Part shown: in pieces, positions 34,465 through 46,330 of the stretch
How positions within the stretch are numbered: the first letter of the stretch is position 1
How the letters are laid out: every line of letters begins with the position of its first letter
NCBI RefSeq assembly: GCF_963678635.1
Contig: NC_087062.1
Span: 18,527,789 to 18,591,788, forward strand
Direction of reading: 5' to 3'
Length of the DNA stretch: 64,000 nucleotides
Source of the DNA: Symsagittifera roscoffensis
Lineage: Eukaryota; Xenacoelomorpha; Acoela; Convolutidae
Notes under the pieces: model-generated
What the model was told of the DNA's origin: nothing
What the model saw: only the letters and a program-made list of their open reading frames with translations
Databases searched by the model: none
Translations under genes and position numbers: made by a program

Positions 34465-36270
34465 AATAAATCTGAACTTACTACAATCCCGAACTAAAAT
34501 TTTATTCGGTGATTGTTTCCAAATCGATAATAAAAATCTTGCTTGCTAGGATTTTTCCCTAATAATAAAAGCTGACATTCGCCGATATAGTTACCCAACT
34601 TTTTAAGATTTGTTTGTGGATTCCGCAGGCAATAATTATGTCCTTGCTTTTAAATTCCGCAATGGTAGATAATAATTCTAGCTCTAACTGTTAATTGTTT
34701 ATATGCAACAACTGGTTCACTTCAGTAATACACAAATTTGCGGATTCCACATACGATTGTGGAATCCATTTACACTTTGTGGAATCCAGAACAAATAGCT
34801 ATGTTCGCTTGTTGCGGAATCCGCGAAAAAACAAATGAGCCAACAAGCTTTACTTTAATAGTATTTGTACGCGGATTCCACAAAATTTTGTAGTTGTAGT
34901 CAACTGACTTATAAGAACAAAATTAAAGACTTGTCTCTGGAATACAGGAGCTTACAGACACAAAATTGTGCGCCTATCCAGTGCAAAGTTTGGCCTCGTA
35001 ATGCTGAGCCAAATAAATCTTTTTGTGAAACTTTCTTATACAAGTATCTCTCAACATTGACTTTGAGTTTCACTGAGATATATTATCTAAACAAATCACA
35101 GAAAAACCTGTTGAAATCATCTGTTAACTCATGTTCGCTACAAAATTTGAAACGGTAGTTGGGTATTTGAAATAGGCAGATCTTGATTTAACTAACAACC
35201 TCTATGAATCAAATAGAAACCAGTTTGATATAAACTAGAAACTGCCCTTCCTGCCTTTATTTCCGCTTATGTGTAGCAATGAACGTTGAATTTTTTGGTG
35301 GCAAAAAATTTCAGAAAATTAATTGTTTTTCGTTATAATTTTTGATGTGCTAATAAATAAACAGACCCGTTCCAAAATTAATCAATTTTGCTTTTCTGTT
35401 GCTAAAAGAAGCTGAAATTGATAGGCGTGATTCAGAATGTCAAGAATTACTCATAGTGAAAAAATTAGCTTTTAACTTATCGTAACTAAACTTCAATCAA
35501 TATAAACATAACTACCAATTTTTGTTCCGTGAAAAAAATGCCAATTAGCAGCTATAAAAGCAATAGTTAAAAATAGCATCAATAACAAAAGCAAATAGTA
35601 AAACAATAGCAAAAATTGCTGACATCTGAATACAATTTAGCAAAACTGAAAACAGTCTTAAGGTTCCTGTTCAAGCAACTGCGACTTCACAACTCGATGA
35701 AAGCTTCCCAATGATTTAATAAACCAATTTACAAAAATGCGAGTCATTTGAGCGATGTTTTTTCAAAATTTCAAGCTAAGTTTTGCTTCTGTAAAACTTC
35801 AATTAACTAATTCGCCTAAGTCTCTAACTCCTTTATTCTCTTCTTAGAACAAAATAATGAAGCAACGCTTATATGGATTTTGATCTAATAATAGCAAAAA
35901 TGCGGTGAATAGATATCGTATAACCATCACTGAATAATATAAATGAAAAGAAGCAAGAATTTGGAGAAACATGCTTAAAGCTTGGGTCGGTAGCTGCTTA
36001 TTGACTGTGTAAATAATTTCAATACTTTTTTTTGAAATGATTGTACCTGAATTTGGAATTTCCATAGATAATAATTTTTTTATATTCAAACACTTTCTAT
36101 ACCAATGTTTTGCCAATTATAATACGTTAGATCTTGTTAGTGTAATTTTTTTATCCATTTTTCTGTCAACTTATTTTGTTAACCAATTAGGGTGTTTTGT
36201 AATCTATTTTTCTTGCAACAATAACTGTTTTCAGCAAACTATTTGGATATATGGTTGCTAAGAGAAACAA
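34465..36270. repeat. Unique part of 2.33-kb tandem duplication, first copy
   Basis: Near-identical to 36799-38605 at an offset of about 2334 bases. It holds the GGATTCCAC palindrome cluster (34612-34880) and two short open frames (34865-35158 plus, 35844-36116 minus) also present in the second copy. These frames show no domain; their conservation is explained by the recency of the duplication. Confidence 0.85.
34612..34880. repeat. Cluster of GGATTCCAC / GTGGAATCC inverted words
   Basis: Six related words occur in under 300 bp: TGTGGATTCCGC near 34615, GCGGATTCCACA near 34740, TGTGGAATCC near 34758 and 34778, the near-palindrome GCGGAATCCGC near 34814, and GCGGATTCCAC near 34870. The cluster is repeated in the second copy from 36946. 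It could be the ends of a small transposon or a set of protein-binding sites; the sequence does not decide. Confidence 0.6.
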
Positions 36271-36798
36271 GACTACTCGTATCAGAGCGAAGCCTTAAAT
36301 GTTCCGACCGCCTTTTAATGTCTACGGAGCAGTAATAACATTTAAAAAATCAAATGAAATAAAACAAAATGAAAATTTTTTTTTCTAAAATTTGAATTTT
36401 TTAATTGAAAATCATCACCCCACACGCCATATTAAGTACAAAACGATAGATTTTACTCCTTGTAACAAATCAATTATGGCAAATAAGCTTCTTTCAACCA
36501 ATTTGGAACAATTTCTAAGACATATTAACTCTCTACTTACGCGTTAATAGTGCGAAATATATCGCGTGTTAATGGTCCCAAATTGGCCAAAATGACAATT
36601 TTTAAACCCCCGTAACTTTACAAAAAAGGATCACTGGTGAAATATCTTTTCACATTTAAGCTCAGGACAACAATACCTTTTCGAATGATAAAAAAAATTT
36701 CCGTCAGAAATGGCTAGTTAAAAAGTCGAAATTTGTCTGAAGAAAAAAAACCCCCCCGAGCACAAATATTCCGTTACTTTCGTATCGAAAGTCGGAAC
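36271..36798 (+). mobile_element. Family M element between the two duplication copies
   Basis: It starts GACTACTCGTATCAGAGCG (hairpin slightly mutated) and ends TATCGAAAGTCGGAAC. Its position at the junction of the two 2.33-kb copies implicates M elements in the duplication. Confidence 0.85.
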
Positions 36799-38605
36799 AA
36801 TAAATCTGAACTTACTACAATCCCAAACTAAAATTTTAATCGGTGATTGTTTCCGAATCGATAATGAAAATATTGCTTGCTAGGATTTTTCCCTAATAAT
36901 AAAAGGTGACATTCGCCGATATAGTTACCCAACTTTTTAAGGTTTGTTTGTGGATTCCGCTGGCAATAATTATGTCCTTGCTTATAAATTCCGCAATGGT
37001 AGATATAAATTCTAGTTCTTACTGTTAATTGTTTGTATGCAACAACTGGTTCACTTCAGTAATACACAAATTTGCGGATTCCACATACGATTGTGGAATC
37101 CACTTACACTTTGTGGAATCCAGAACAAATAGCTATGTTTGCTTGTTGCGGAATCCGCGAAAAAACAAATGAGCCGACAAGCTTTACTTTAATAGTATTT
37201 GTACGCGGATTCCACAAAATTTTGTAGTTGTAGTCAACTGACTTATAAGAACAAAATTAAAGACTTGTCTCTGGAATACAGGAGCTTACAGACACAAAAT
37301 TGTGCGCCTATCCAGTGCAAAGTTTGGCCTCGTAATGCTGAGCCAAATAAATTTTTTTGTGAAATTTTCTTATACAAGTATCTCTCAACATTGACTTTGA
37401 GTTTCACTGAGATATATTATCTAAGCAAATCACAGAAAAACCTGTTGAAATCATCTGTTAACTCATGTTCGTTACAAAATTTGAAACGGTAGTTGGGTAT
37501 TTGAAATAGGCAGATCTTGATTTAACTAACAACCTCTATGAATCAAATAGAAACCAGTTTGATATAAACTAGAAACTGCCCTTCCTGCCTTTATTTCCGC
37601 TTATGTGTAGCAATGAACGTTGAATTTTTTGGTGGCAAAAAATTTCATAAAATTAATTGTTTTTCCTTATGATTTTTGATGTGCTAATAAATAAAAAGAC
37701 CCGTTCCAAAATTAATCAATTTTGCATTTCTGTTGCTAAAAGAAGCTGAAATTGATAGGCGTGATTCAGAATGTCAAGAATTACTCATAGTGAAAAAAAT
37801 TGCTTTTAACTTATCGTAACTAAACTTCAATCAATATAAACATAACTACCAATTTTTGTTCCGTGAAAAAAATGCCAATTAGCAGCTATAAAAGCAACAG
37901 TAAAAAATAGCATCAATAACAAAAGCAAATAGTAAAACAATAGCAAAAATTGCTGACATCTGAATACAATTTAGCAAAACTGAAAACAATCTTAAGGTTG
38001 CTGTTCGCACAGAGTTGCGACTTCACAACTCCATGAAAGCTTCCCAATGAGTTAATAAACCAAATTACAAAAATGCGAGTCATTTGAGCGATGTTGTTTC
38101 AAAGTTTCAAGCTAAGTTTTGCTTCTGTAAAACTTCAATTAACTAATTTGCCTAAGTCTCTATCTCCTTTATTCTCTTCTTGGAACACAACAATGAAGCA
38201 ACGCTTATATGGATTTTGATCTAATAATAGCAAAAATGCGGTGAATAGATATCGTATAACCATCACTGAATAATATAAATGAAAAGAAGCAAGAATATGG
38301 AGAAACATGCTTAAAGCTTCGGTCGGTAGCTGCTTATTGACTGTGTAAATAATTTCAATACTTTTTTTTGAAATGATTGTACCTGAATTTGGAATTTCCA
38401 TAGATAATAATTTTTTAATATTCAAACACTTTCTATACCAATGTTTTGCCAATTATAATACGTTAGATCTTGTTAGTGTATTTTTTTTATCCATTTTTCT
38501 GTCAACTATTTTGTTAACCAATTAGGGTGTTTTGTAATCTATTTTTCTTGCAACAATAACTGTTTTCAGCAAAGTATTTGGATATATGGTTGCTAAGAGA
38601 AACAA
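36799..38605. repeat. Unique part of 2.33-kb tandem duplication, second copy
   Basis: Same content as 34465-36270, including the palindrome cluster (36946-37215) and the matching short frames. Scattered substitutions and a few small indels distinguish the copies. Confidence 0.85.
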
Positions 38606-39065
38606 GACTACTCGTATAATAAAACAAAATGAAAATGTTTTTTTTTTTTCGAAAATTTGAATTTTTTAAAATGAAAATCATCCCCCCACACGCCATATTA
38701 AGTAGGAAAGGATAGATTTTACTCCTTGTAACAAATCAATTATGGCAATAAGCTTCTTTCAACCAATTTGGAACGATTTCTAAGACGGATTAACTCTCTG
38801 CTTACGCGTTAATATTGCGAAATATATCGCGCTTTAATTGTCCCAAATTGGCCAAAATGGCAATTTTTAAACCCCCGTAACTTTACGAAAAAGGATCACA
38901 GGTGAAATATCTTTTCAAATTTAAGCTCAGGACAACAATACCTTTCGAATGATATAAAAAATTTCCGTCAGAAATGGCTAGTTAAAAAGTCGAAATTTGT
39001 CTGAAGAAAAAAAAAACCCACCCCGAGCACAAATATTCCGTTACTTTCGTATCAAAAGTCGGAAC
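38606..39065 (+). mobile_element. Family M element, internally deleted near its left end
   Basis: After GACTACTCGTAT it jumps to ATAAAACAAAATGAAAATG, so the hairpin and the GTTCCGAC word are lost. The right end is intact (CGTATCAAAAGTCGGAAC). It closes the 2.33-kb duplication on the right. Confidence 0.85.
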
Positions 39066-40052
39066 AATAAAGTAAGAAACTACTTTAGTAGGAAGCTACA
39101 TAATTTATTGCTTTTGTCCTGCAAAATTTTTATCCAGATAAGGTTTCTGCTAGTGAAGATAAAAAATGAAAAATAGTTTGATTTTTTAGCCCACCGTTTT
39201 TGGTTTATTTTTTCTGTTGTTTTCGGCATCAGTTTTTGTTTAGAGTGCTAACTATCTTTTTTTTGGATAAATTTCAAAATATTTTTATGTTATGATTCCA
39301 CAAATTTTTGAAATATTGCTAAACAAATCTCCGAACTTTCTGTTTTTTAAAAATCTTCTTACTTTGAAGTTGTAAAATAGAGTCGGTTTGTTTGAGTTAT
39401 TTTTTTGCCTTATTCTACTTGATTTGACGAACTAAACTATGAATTTTTGCGTTTGTTTCAAAGTGTTTATTTGCGTTTGTTTCAAACTTGGAATATCAAA
39501 AAACCTTATAATTTAAAAAGTTTCTATGATGATTTTTTTCCGGGATTAACAGACGTCTACTATTGTTCTGTTTGCACCACTTGATAAATTTAATATATTG
39601 CTTATTTATGCTGGCCATCATAATTCGCGACAAAATTTTTTCAAAAATACACTTATTTGAGACTATTTGAAAACAACATATGAGTATTTTGGATGATGAT
39701 TTATCTGCAGCGTTTTTCTGAATTTTTGCTGCCATTCTATATTCGTAAAGTATCACAACTACTGCAAAGCTCTCCTTCGCCTGTACAAAAATACTAGATG
39801 TGATTTTGAAACAAAGGCTTTAGAGAGATTCAGTTGAACAGCCCGAACAATTTTATAATCGGCAAGATCTTACCGTATTTATTCTGTATAGAAGACCAAT
39901 GGAAAGACTTTTATTACCAACAGCAATGGTGGTATGATTCAAAAAGCAATAAGCAAAGAGCGGTTTTTCCACATTATCCCAGCTTTCCCGATTCGTGAGT
40001 TAAGACGCTTAACCGTTGTAGTTGCATAATTCTACCTTCCTAGACTCTTATT
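39066..40052. other. Intergenic, no gene seen
   Basis: No supported feature; the 86-codon minus-strand frame at 39756-39496 has no domain. Confidence 0.3.
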
Positions 40053-40589
40053 GTTCCGACTTTCGATACGAAATTAACGGAATATTTGTGCTCGGGGTGG
40101 GTTTTTTTTTCTTCAGACAAATTTCAACTTTTTAACTAGCCATTTTTGACGATTTTTTTTTATATCATTCGAAAGCCATTGTTGTTCTGAGGTTAAATTT
40201 GAAAAGATATTTCACCTGTGATCATTTTTTGTAAAGTTATGAGGGTTTAAAGATTGCCATTTTGGTCATTTTGACCAATTTGGGACAATTAACGCGCGAT
40301 ATAACTCGCGCTATTAACGCGAGAGCGGAGATTTAATCCGTCTTAGAAATCAATCCAAATTGGTTGAAAGAAGCTTATTTGCCATAATTGATTTGTTACA
40401 AGGAACGAAATCTATCCTTTTGTACTTTATATGGCGTGTGGGGGGATGATTTTCATTTAAAAAAATTTCAAATTTTAGAAAAAAAAATTCATTTTATTTT
40501 ATTTCATTTAATTTTTTCATATTAATTCTGCTCCATAAACCTTAAAAGGCTCTCGGAACATTCAGGGCTTCGCCCTGATACGAGCAGTC
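40053..40589 (-). mobile_element. Family M element, minus orientation
   Basis: On the plus strand it runs from GTTCCGACTTTCGATACG to GATACGAGCAGTC, with the hairpin CAGGGCTTCGCCCTG near the end. Flanks are TTATT and TTGTT. Confidence 0.85.
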
Positions 40590-41134
40590 TTGTTTTCTTT
40601 GCTCAACCACTCAAACGTTTACTCATACATCTATCTTAAATTGTCGTTTATCGTATGTGTTGCTGGAAAAATTGCAAAAACAAACAATTGTTACCCTGCA
40701 TGTAGCTAGGCAATTGTCATTGTTCGGCCGATAGCCTTTACACTTTTACGAATAAATGGGTTTCAGCAGAGACGTCGAAAAGCACCTAGAGCTTCCTAGT
40801 GATAAAAGCCAGTCGTTAGATGATTAGACTTAATTTTTCGTCGCTGTTTTTTTCCGGGCAAAATGTAAAATTGTGTTGAGGCAAATTGTTTCAATTTTTG
40901 TTTTGTTTTGCAGGTTCTCCATGAAACATATTTATTAATATTTTAGGTTGCTCCATGTGTAGACTACACGTACAACAAAACTTTTCTCTGCTTCTTTCAA
41001 CCTTATTGAACGCGTTTCAAGAATTTACAATTTCTGAAATTGAAAGAACTGATTGTATTACGATTGGAAACTAATTTTTATGAGGTGTCAGATTTAATAT
41101 GGCCAGTGAACAGCTTATTTACAAGTTAAAACAA
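40590..41134. other. Intergenic between two M elements of opposite orientation
   Basis: No gene or RNA feature seen. Confidence 0.3.
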
Positions 41135-41662
41135 GACTGCTCGTATCAGGGCGAAGCCCTGAATGTTCCGACTGCCTTTTAAGGTTTATGGAGCAGTAAT
41201 AACAAAAGAAAAAAAAATTTTAATAAAATAAAAAGAAATTTTTTTTCTCTAAAATTTGAATTTTTTTTAAAAGATATCCCCCCACACGCCATATAAAGTA
41301 CAAAAAAATAGATTTTGCTCCTTGTAACAAACCAAATTATAGCGAATAAGCTTCTTTTAACCAATTTAGAACGATTTCTAAGACGGATTAACTCTCCGCT
41401 TACGCGTTAATAGCGCGAAATATATCGCGCGTTAATTGTCACAAATTGACCAAAATGGCAAGCTTTAAACCTCCATAATTTTACGAAAAATGATCCCAGG
41501 TGAAATATCTTTTCACATTTAAGCTCAGCACAACAATAGCTTTCGAATGATATAAAAAATTTGCGTCAAAAATGGCTAATTAAAAAGTCGAAATTTGTCT
41601 GAAGAAAAAAAAACCCACCCCGAGCTCAAATATTTCGTTACTTTCGTATCGAAAGTTGGAAC
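41135..41662 (+). mobile_element. Family M element, best-preserved plus-strand copy
   Basis: It starts GACTGCTCGTATCAGGGCG and contains the perfect hairpin TCAGGGCGAAGCCCTGA. The central GCGCGAAATATATCGCGC stem is intact, and the right end carries CTTTCGTATCGAAAG. Flanks AACAA and AAAAA. Confidence 0.88.
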
Positions 41663-42230
41663 AAAAATAATCACAAAAAAAGTTCAAATCAAACCAGCTA
41701 TTGTTTAGAATTAAACAGCAGTTTTTGCCAAACAAAAACTTTTACTGAGTTTACATGGAGCAGAACTAAATTTGTTGCAATTGTTTTTATAGATACAAAG
41801 ATACCTATTAGTGAAACTCCAAATTTTTAGGTCATTTATTTTTTTTGTAATTTTTTGCAACGAGTGGCATGAAGCTCAGATTTTTTCCATAAGTCAACAT
41901 AATTAGTGTCTATGAACAGGTAAGCCTCGCTCCACAGCTTATTGCACAATTTTTTATAACAGTTGAAAGTTGGGTACTCTGTTTTTTGTTTGTTTATTTT
42001 TTGAAGCACGAGCTCAGCAAAAAACCCAACCCTGCTTGTGATACTATTCATACAATTTTGATCATTAATTCCAGCTCTGACAAAAACCAAACTTCCCAGA
42101 TACTGGGGGCCCATTTTTAGCTTAAAAACGTTCTAGTATTCTGAAGTCACTATTTAACTTGATTGTTAACAGGTGATGCAACCAGTGAGAACTTAGCGGT
42201 TTCTGAGTGGGTTGATATTGTCTGCTGTTC
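41663..42230. other. Intergenic, no gene seen
   Basis: A 92-codon minus-strand frame (42114-41836) has mixed composition but no recognisable domain or splice context; I do not call it. Confidence 0.3.
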
Positions 42231-42950
42231 CCGCACCGGAGTTCCACGGATAGTAATCGATTATAATGGAAAAATGTTGCCTAAAATGTTGTCATTATAA
42301 TTCATTATTGTGGCAAATTTAGATTATACGTTATAATCAATTATTGTGGCAAATGTACATTATAATCAATTATTTTCGTAAAAACACAATCCATTAAAAT
42401 CCTTTATAATGGATTATAATCCATTTAAAACCCATTATATTTGATTATAACGGATTATAATCTATACATTTTTTGCAAAATCATTAGCAAAACTTGCAAC
42501 ATTTCTGCATTACTCCTGGCCTACTCGCAATCTAAACCTACTCGAATTAACCCCCCTCCCCACTTTGCTCCCCATCAGTTCGCACTTGCCAAAAGCCCCT
42601 CCCCCAGCAAGCGGGCCTAAAAACCTAATACGTAGCAACTGCACTAAACAGTAAAAGCGATAACTTTGAAAAAAAGTTGTATATTTCATGACTACCCTTT
42701 CGAAAAATTATTACAATCGATTATAATTGATCATAATGGATTATTTTGCCTCGAAAACAAGTTTCATTTTCTTTCAAAAATAATCTATTATAATCGATTA
42801 TAATCTATTATATTGGGATTTTAATGATTAAAAAAATAGTTTCATTATAATCCATTTTCAATCGATTATAATCGATTATTATCGAAATTTATTGAGACAG
42901 ACCACGAAAACTCAATATAATCGATTATTATCCATGGAATTCCGGTGCGG
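42231..42950. mobile_element. Element E, 720 bp, inverted ends and TAATCGATTA palindromes
   Basis: The left end CCGCACCGGAGTTCCACGG and right end CCATGGAATTCCGGTGCGG are inverted repeats, extended inward by TAATCGATTATAATGG-type words. The interior has many near-palindromic copies of ATTATAATCGATTATAAT in both halves, and a GC-richer middle near 42540-42640. No transposase. Confidence 0.8.
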
Positions 42951-42971
42951 CTTACACATGCCTCAGGAGTC

Positions 42972-43515
42972 TTATTCCATGCATTGACATTTGCTAAGAG
43001 AAAACACGCTTGCGGTGTTGCAGATAGAACTTCTCGTTCGTGAACTTTGTAAATGTCCTCGTGTTGCTTCGTAGTGAACTTTAATTGACAACAAAATAGA
43101 CACCCGATTGTCGTAGCCTGTTGTTGGATGCAGATTTTTGATCAACTCATAACATCGAACAACTCTTTCTTTTGAACAAATCTTAACTTCCTGAATGCTC
43201 ACAAAATTGGTCATGTTTTTGCAGTCATTATCCAGCTACCGCGGTGGACACTTTTGAAGGCTTTTTATTATTGTTAAGAGCTTTATGTGTTGATGAATCC
43301 AGACTGAAGAAGCATAATCAAGATGAGGTCTCTCAAGCTAGCTAAAAGCAATCGCAAACTACTTGCATCCAAACGTTTAAATGTCCTAGAGAAGACCGAC
43401 AGGCTCCAGAGACTTCGCAAAGATCAGTTATATTGGCTTTGCAATAACCGTTGCATTTTTGAGAAACATTTGTGGGTCAATCTCATCAGGGTTGGGTGAT
43501 TTTGACTTAATTGGG
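42972..43515 (-). pseudogene. LINE reverse-transcriptase fragment, internally deleted (unit 1)
   Basis: Translated on the minus strand, SPNPDEIDPQMFLKN and LIFAKSLEPVG match the conserved SPGPDGI...LK...LIFNKSLE region of LINE reverse transcriptases. A little further on, RPHLDYASSVW matches the C-terminal RPHLEYASSVW block, followed by CSKERVVRCYELIKNLHP and YEATRGH. The catalytic core between them is missing and stop codons interrupt the frame, so this is a dead internally deleted copy. Confidence 0.8.
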
Positions 43516-43660
43516 TTTTCAAATTTTTAACATGTTTTCATGCTAATTGATATCGACTCCAAACTCTCAGCAACTTTTGTATCAGGCAAGTTTGATATCG
43601 TTCAGATCTCCATTTTAAATACTCCCGAGAAACAAGCGTTCATTAAATTGGCCTTCTCTT

Positions 43661-44012
43661 AATTATAATAATTAATAATAATAATACTTGTAGTTCCTGC
43701 GAACCGCAGAGGAGCTATCAGTAGGCCTTAACAGTCCTGTCGAGGATAGTCCATTTGTATTATCTCCCCACATTCCAGACAGTGTTATTTTGTTGAGCGA
43801 AGCTCTTTTTTGCGACTCAAGGCCGTTTTTGTGCGTCTAGAATTTTCAAGTGGTACCACTATTGCAGCCAAATTTGGTCAAGTTAGGGTAGATTTGAAGC
43901 TAGAGGTCAACTGAGAGCTCGTCCTCACACACTATCATTGCCATGGTATGGGATCGACTACACGATCTGACGATTCTAAAGTGAACGCCTTACCACTTTG
44001 CTAAGTGCCCCC
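43661..44012 (-). mobile_element. tRNA-derived SINE, unit 1 of first array
   Basis: On the minus strand the head reads GGGGGCACTTAGCAAAGTGG (a good pol III A box, TTAGCAAAGTGG). It continues through an anticodon-arm-like CTTTAGAA to GTAGTCGATCCCATAC (B box and T-arm-like). A central body follows, and the element ends in GGAACTACAAG plus ATT repeats. About 352 bp. Simple trinucleotide tails like this are typical of SINEs mobilised by CR1/L2-type LINEs; the tRNA source is uncertain. Confidence 0.8.
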
Positions 44013-44154
44013 TTCCTTAGTTACTTTGCAAGACTCACTTACTTAAATAGGATCTCCACTTACACTATGTGTCTTCAGCTTCGATTTTAAAAAATGAGAG
44101 CTTTTCCGAGCTTCTATTAAATTACAGCTTACTCAATTATCTGTCCTTCTTTTT

Positions 44155-44850
44155 TTAGTAGCGGGTCTGGTAATAGCTCAAAAATTTTGCCCGTTCACAA
44201 TAAGCTTCAATTGTTTTCAATATTTGACTGCACATACTTTTGGATGGATGAGACTTGACTTTGACCTCATGCTTCATTCCTTCATCAAATTTTTGGGTTG
44301 ATAAGGTAGTTGACATCGCTTTGATCAAGGTTTGCAGTGATCTAAAGCGGTGTTGCTGATAGAACTTCTCGTTCGTGAACTTTGCTAAATGTCCTGTGTT
44401 GCTTCGTAGTGAACTTTAATTGACAACAAAATAGACACCCGATTGTCCTAGCCTGTTGTTGGATGCAGATTTTTGATCAACTGATAACATCAAAAAACTC
44501 TTTCTTTTGAACAAATCTTAACTTCCTGAATGCTCACAAAATAGGTCATGTTTTTGCAGTCATTATCCAGCTACCGCGGTGGACACTTTTGAAGGCTTTT
44601 TATTATTGTTAAGAGCTTTATGTGTTGATGAATCCAGACTGAAGAAGCATAATCAAGATGAGGTCTCTCAAGCTAGCTAAAAGCAATCGCAAACTACTTG
44701 CATCCAAACGTTTAAATGTCCTAGAGATGACCGACAGGCTCCAGAGACTTCGCAAAGATCAGTTATATTGGCTTTGCAATAACCGTTGCATTTTTGAGAA
44801 ACATTTGTGGGTCAATCTCATCAGGGTTGGGTGATTTTGACTTGTTTGGG
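44155..44850 (-). pseudogene. LINE reverse-transcriptase fragment (unit 2)
   Basis: Same order of motifs as in unit 1, here continuing past YEATRGH to the tail ending at 44155. A one-base loss in GTCCTGTGTTGC (others GTCCTCGTGTTGC) shifts the frame before RGH. Confidence 0.75.
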
Positions 44851-44995
44851 TTTTCAAATTTTTAACATGTTTTCATGCTAATTGATATCGACTCCAAACT
44901 CTGAGCAACTTTTGTATCAGGCAAGTTTGATATCGTTCAGGTCTCTATTTTAAATACTCCCGAGAAACAAGCGTTCATTAAATTGGCCTTCTTTT

Positions 44996-45347
44996 AATTA
45001 TAATAATTAATAATAATAATACTTGTAGTTCCTGCGAACCGCAGAGGAGCTATCAGTAGGCCTTAACAGTCCTGTCGAGGATAGTCCAATTGTATTATCT
45101 CCCCACATTCCAGACAGTGTTATTTTGTTGAGCGAAGCTCTTTTTTGCGACTCAAGGCCGTTTTTGTGCGTCTAGAATTTTCAAGTGGTACCACTATTGC
45201 AGCCAAATTTGGTCAAGTTGTGGTAGATTTGAAGCTAGAGGTCAACTGAGAGCTCGTCCTCACACACTATCATTGCCATGGTATGGGATCGATTACACGA
45301 TCTGACGATTCTAAAGTGAACGCCTTACCACTTTGCTAAGTGCCCCC
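44996..45347 (-). mobile_element. tRNA-derived SINE, unit 2 of first array
   Basis: Full-length copy of the SINE above; A box TTAGCAAAGTGG and B-box region GTAATCGATCCCATAC. Confidence 0.8.
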
Positions 45348-45489
45348 TTCCTTAGTTACTTTGCAAGACTCACTTACTTAAATAGGATCTCCACTTACAC
45401 TCTGTGTCTTCAGCTTCGATTTAAAAAAATGAGAACTTTTCCGAGCTTCTATTAAATTACAGCTTACTCAATTATCTGTCCTTCTTTTT

Positions 45490-46182
45490 TTAGTAGCGGG
45501 TCTGGTAATAGCTCAAAAATTTTGCCCGTTCACAATACGCTTCAATTGTTTTCAATATTTGACTGCACATACTTTTGGATAGATGAGACTTGACTTTGAC
45601 CTCATGCTTCATTCCTTCATCATATTTTTGGGTTGATAACGTAGTTGACATCGCTTTGATCAAGGTTTGCAGTGTCTAAAGCGGTGTTGCAGATAGAACT
45701 TCTCGTTCGTGAACTTTGCTAAATGTCCTCGTGTTGCTTCGTAGTGAACTTTAATTGACAACAAAATAGACACCCGATTGTCCTAGCCTGTTGTTGGATG
45801 CAGATTTTTGATCAACTCATAACATCGAACAACTCTTTCTTTTGAACAAATCTTAACTTCCTGAATGCTCACAAAATAGGTCATGTTTTTGCAGTCATTA
45901 TCCAGCTACCGCGGTGGACACTTTTGAAGGCTTTTTATTATTGTTAAGAGCTTTATGTGTTGATGAATCCAGACTGAAGAAGTATAATCAAGATGAGGTC
46001 TCTCAAGCTAGCTAAAAGCAATCGCAAACTACTTGCATCCAAACGTTTAAATGTCCTAGAGATGACCGACAGGCTCCAGAGACTTCGCAAAGATCAATTA
46101 TATTGGCTTCGCAATAACCGTTGCATTTTCGAGAAACATTTGTGGGTCAACCTCATCAGGGTTGGGTGATTTTGACTTGTTT
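45490..46182 (-). pseudogene. LINE reverse-transcriptase fragment (unit 3)
   Basis: Same motif order. A one-base loss (CAGTGTCTAAAG for CAGTGATCTAAAG) breaks the C-terminal frame. Confidence 0.75.
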
Positions 46183-46330
46183 GGGTTTTCAAATTTTTAA
46201 CATGTTTTCATGCTAATTGATATCGATTCCAAACTCTCAGCAACTTTTGTATCAGGCAAGTTTGATATCGTTCAGGTCTCCATTTTAAATACTCCCGAGA
46301 AACAAGCGTTAATTAAATTGGCCTTCTTTT

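Noticed and set aside
34865-37492. Paired open frames of 97 codons (34865-35158 and 37199-37492) as duplicated genes
   Set aside because: Similarity is explained by the recent 2.33-kb duplication, noncoding DNA around them is equally conserved, and no domain is recognisable.
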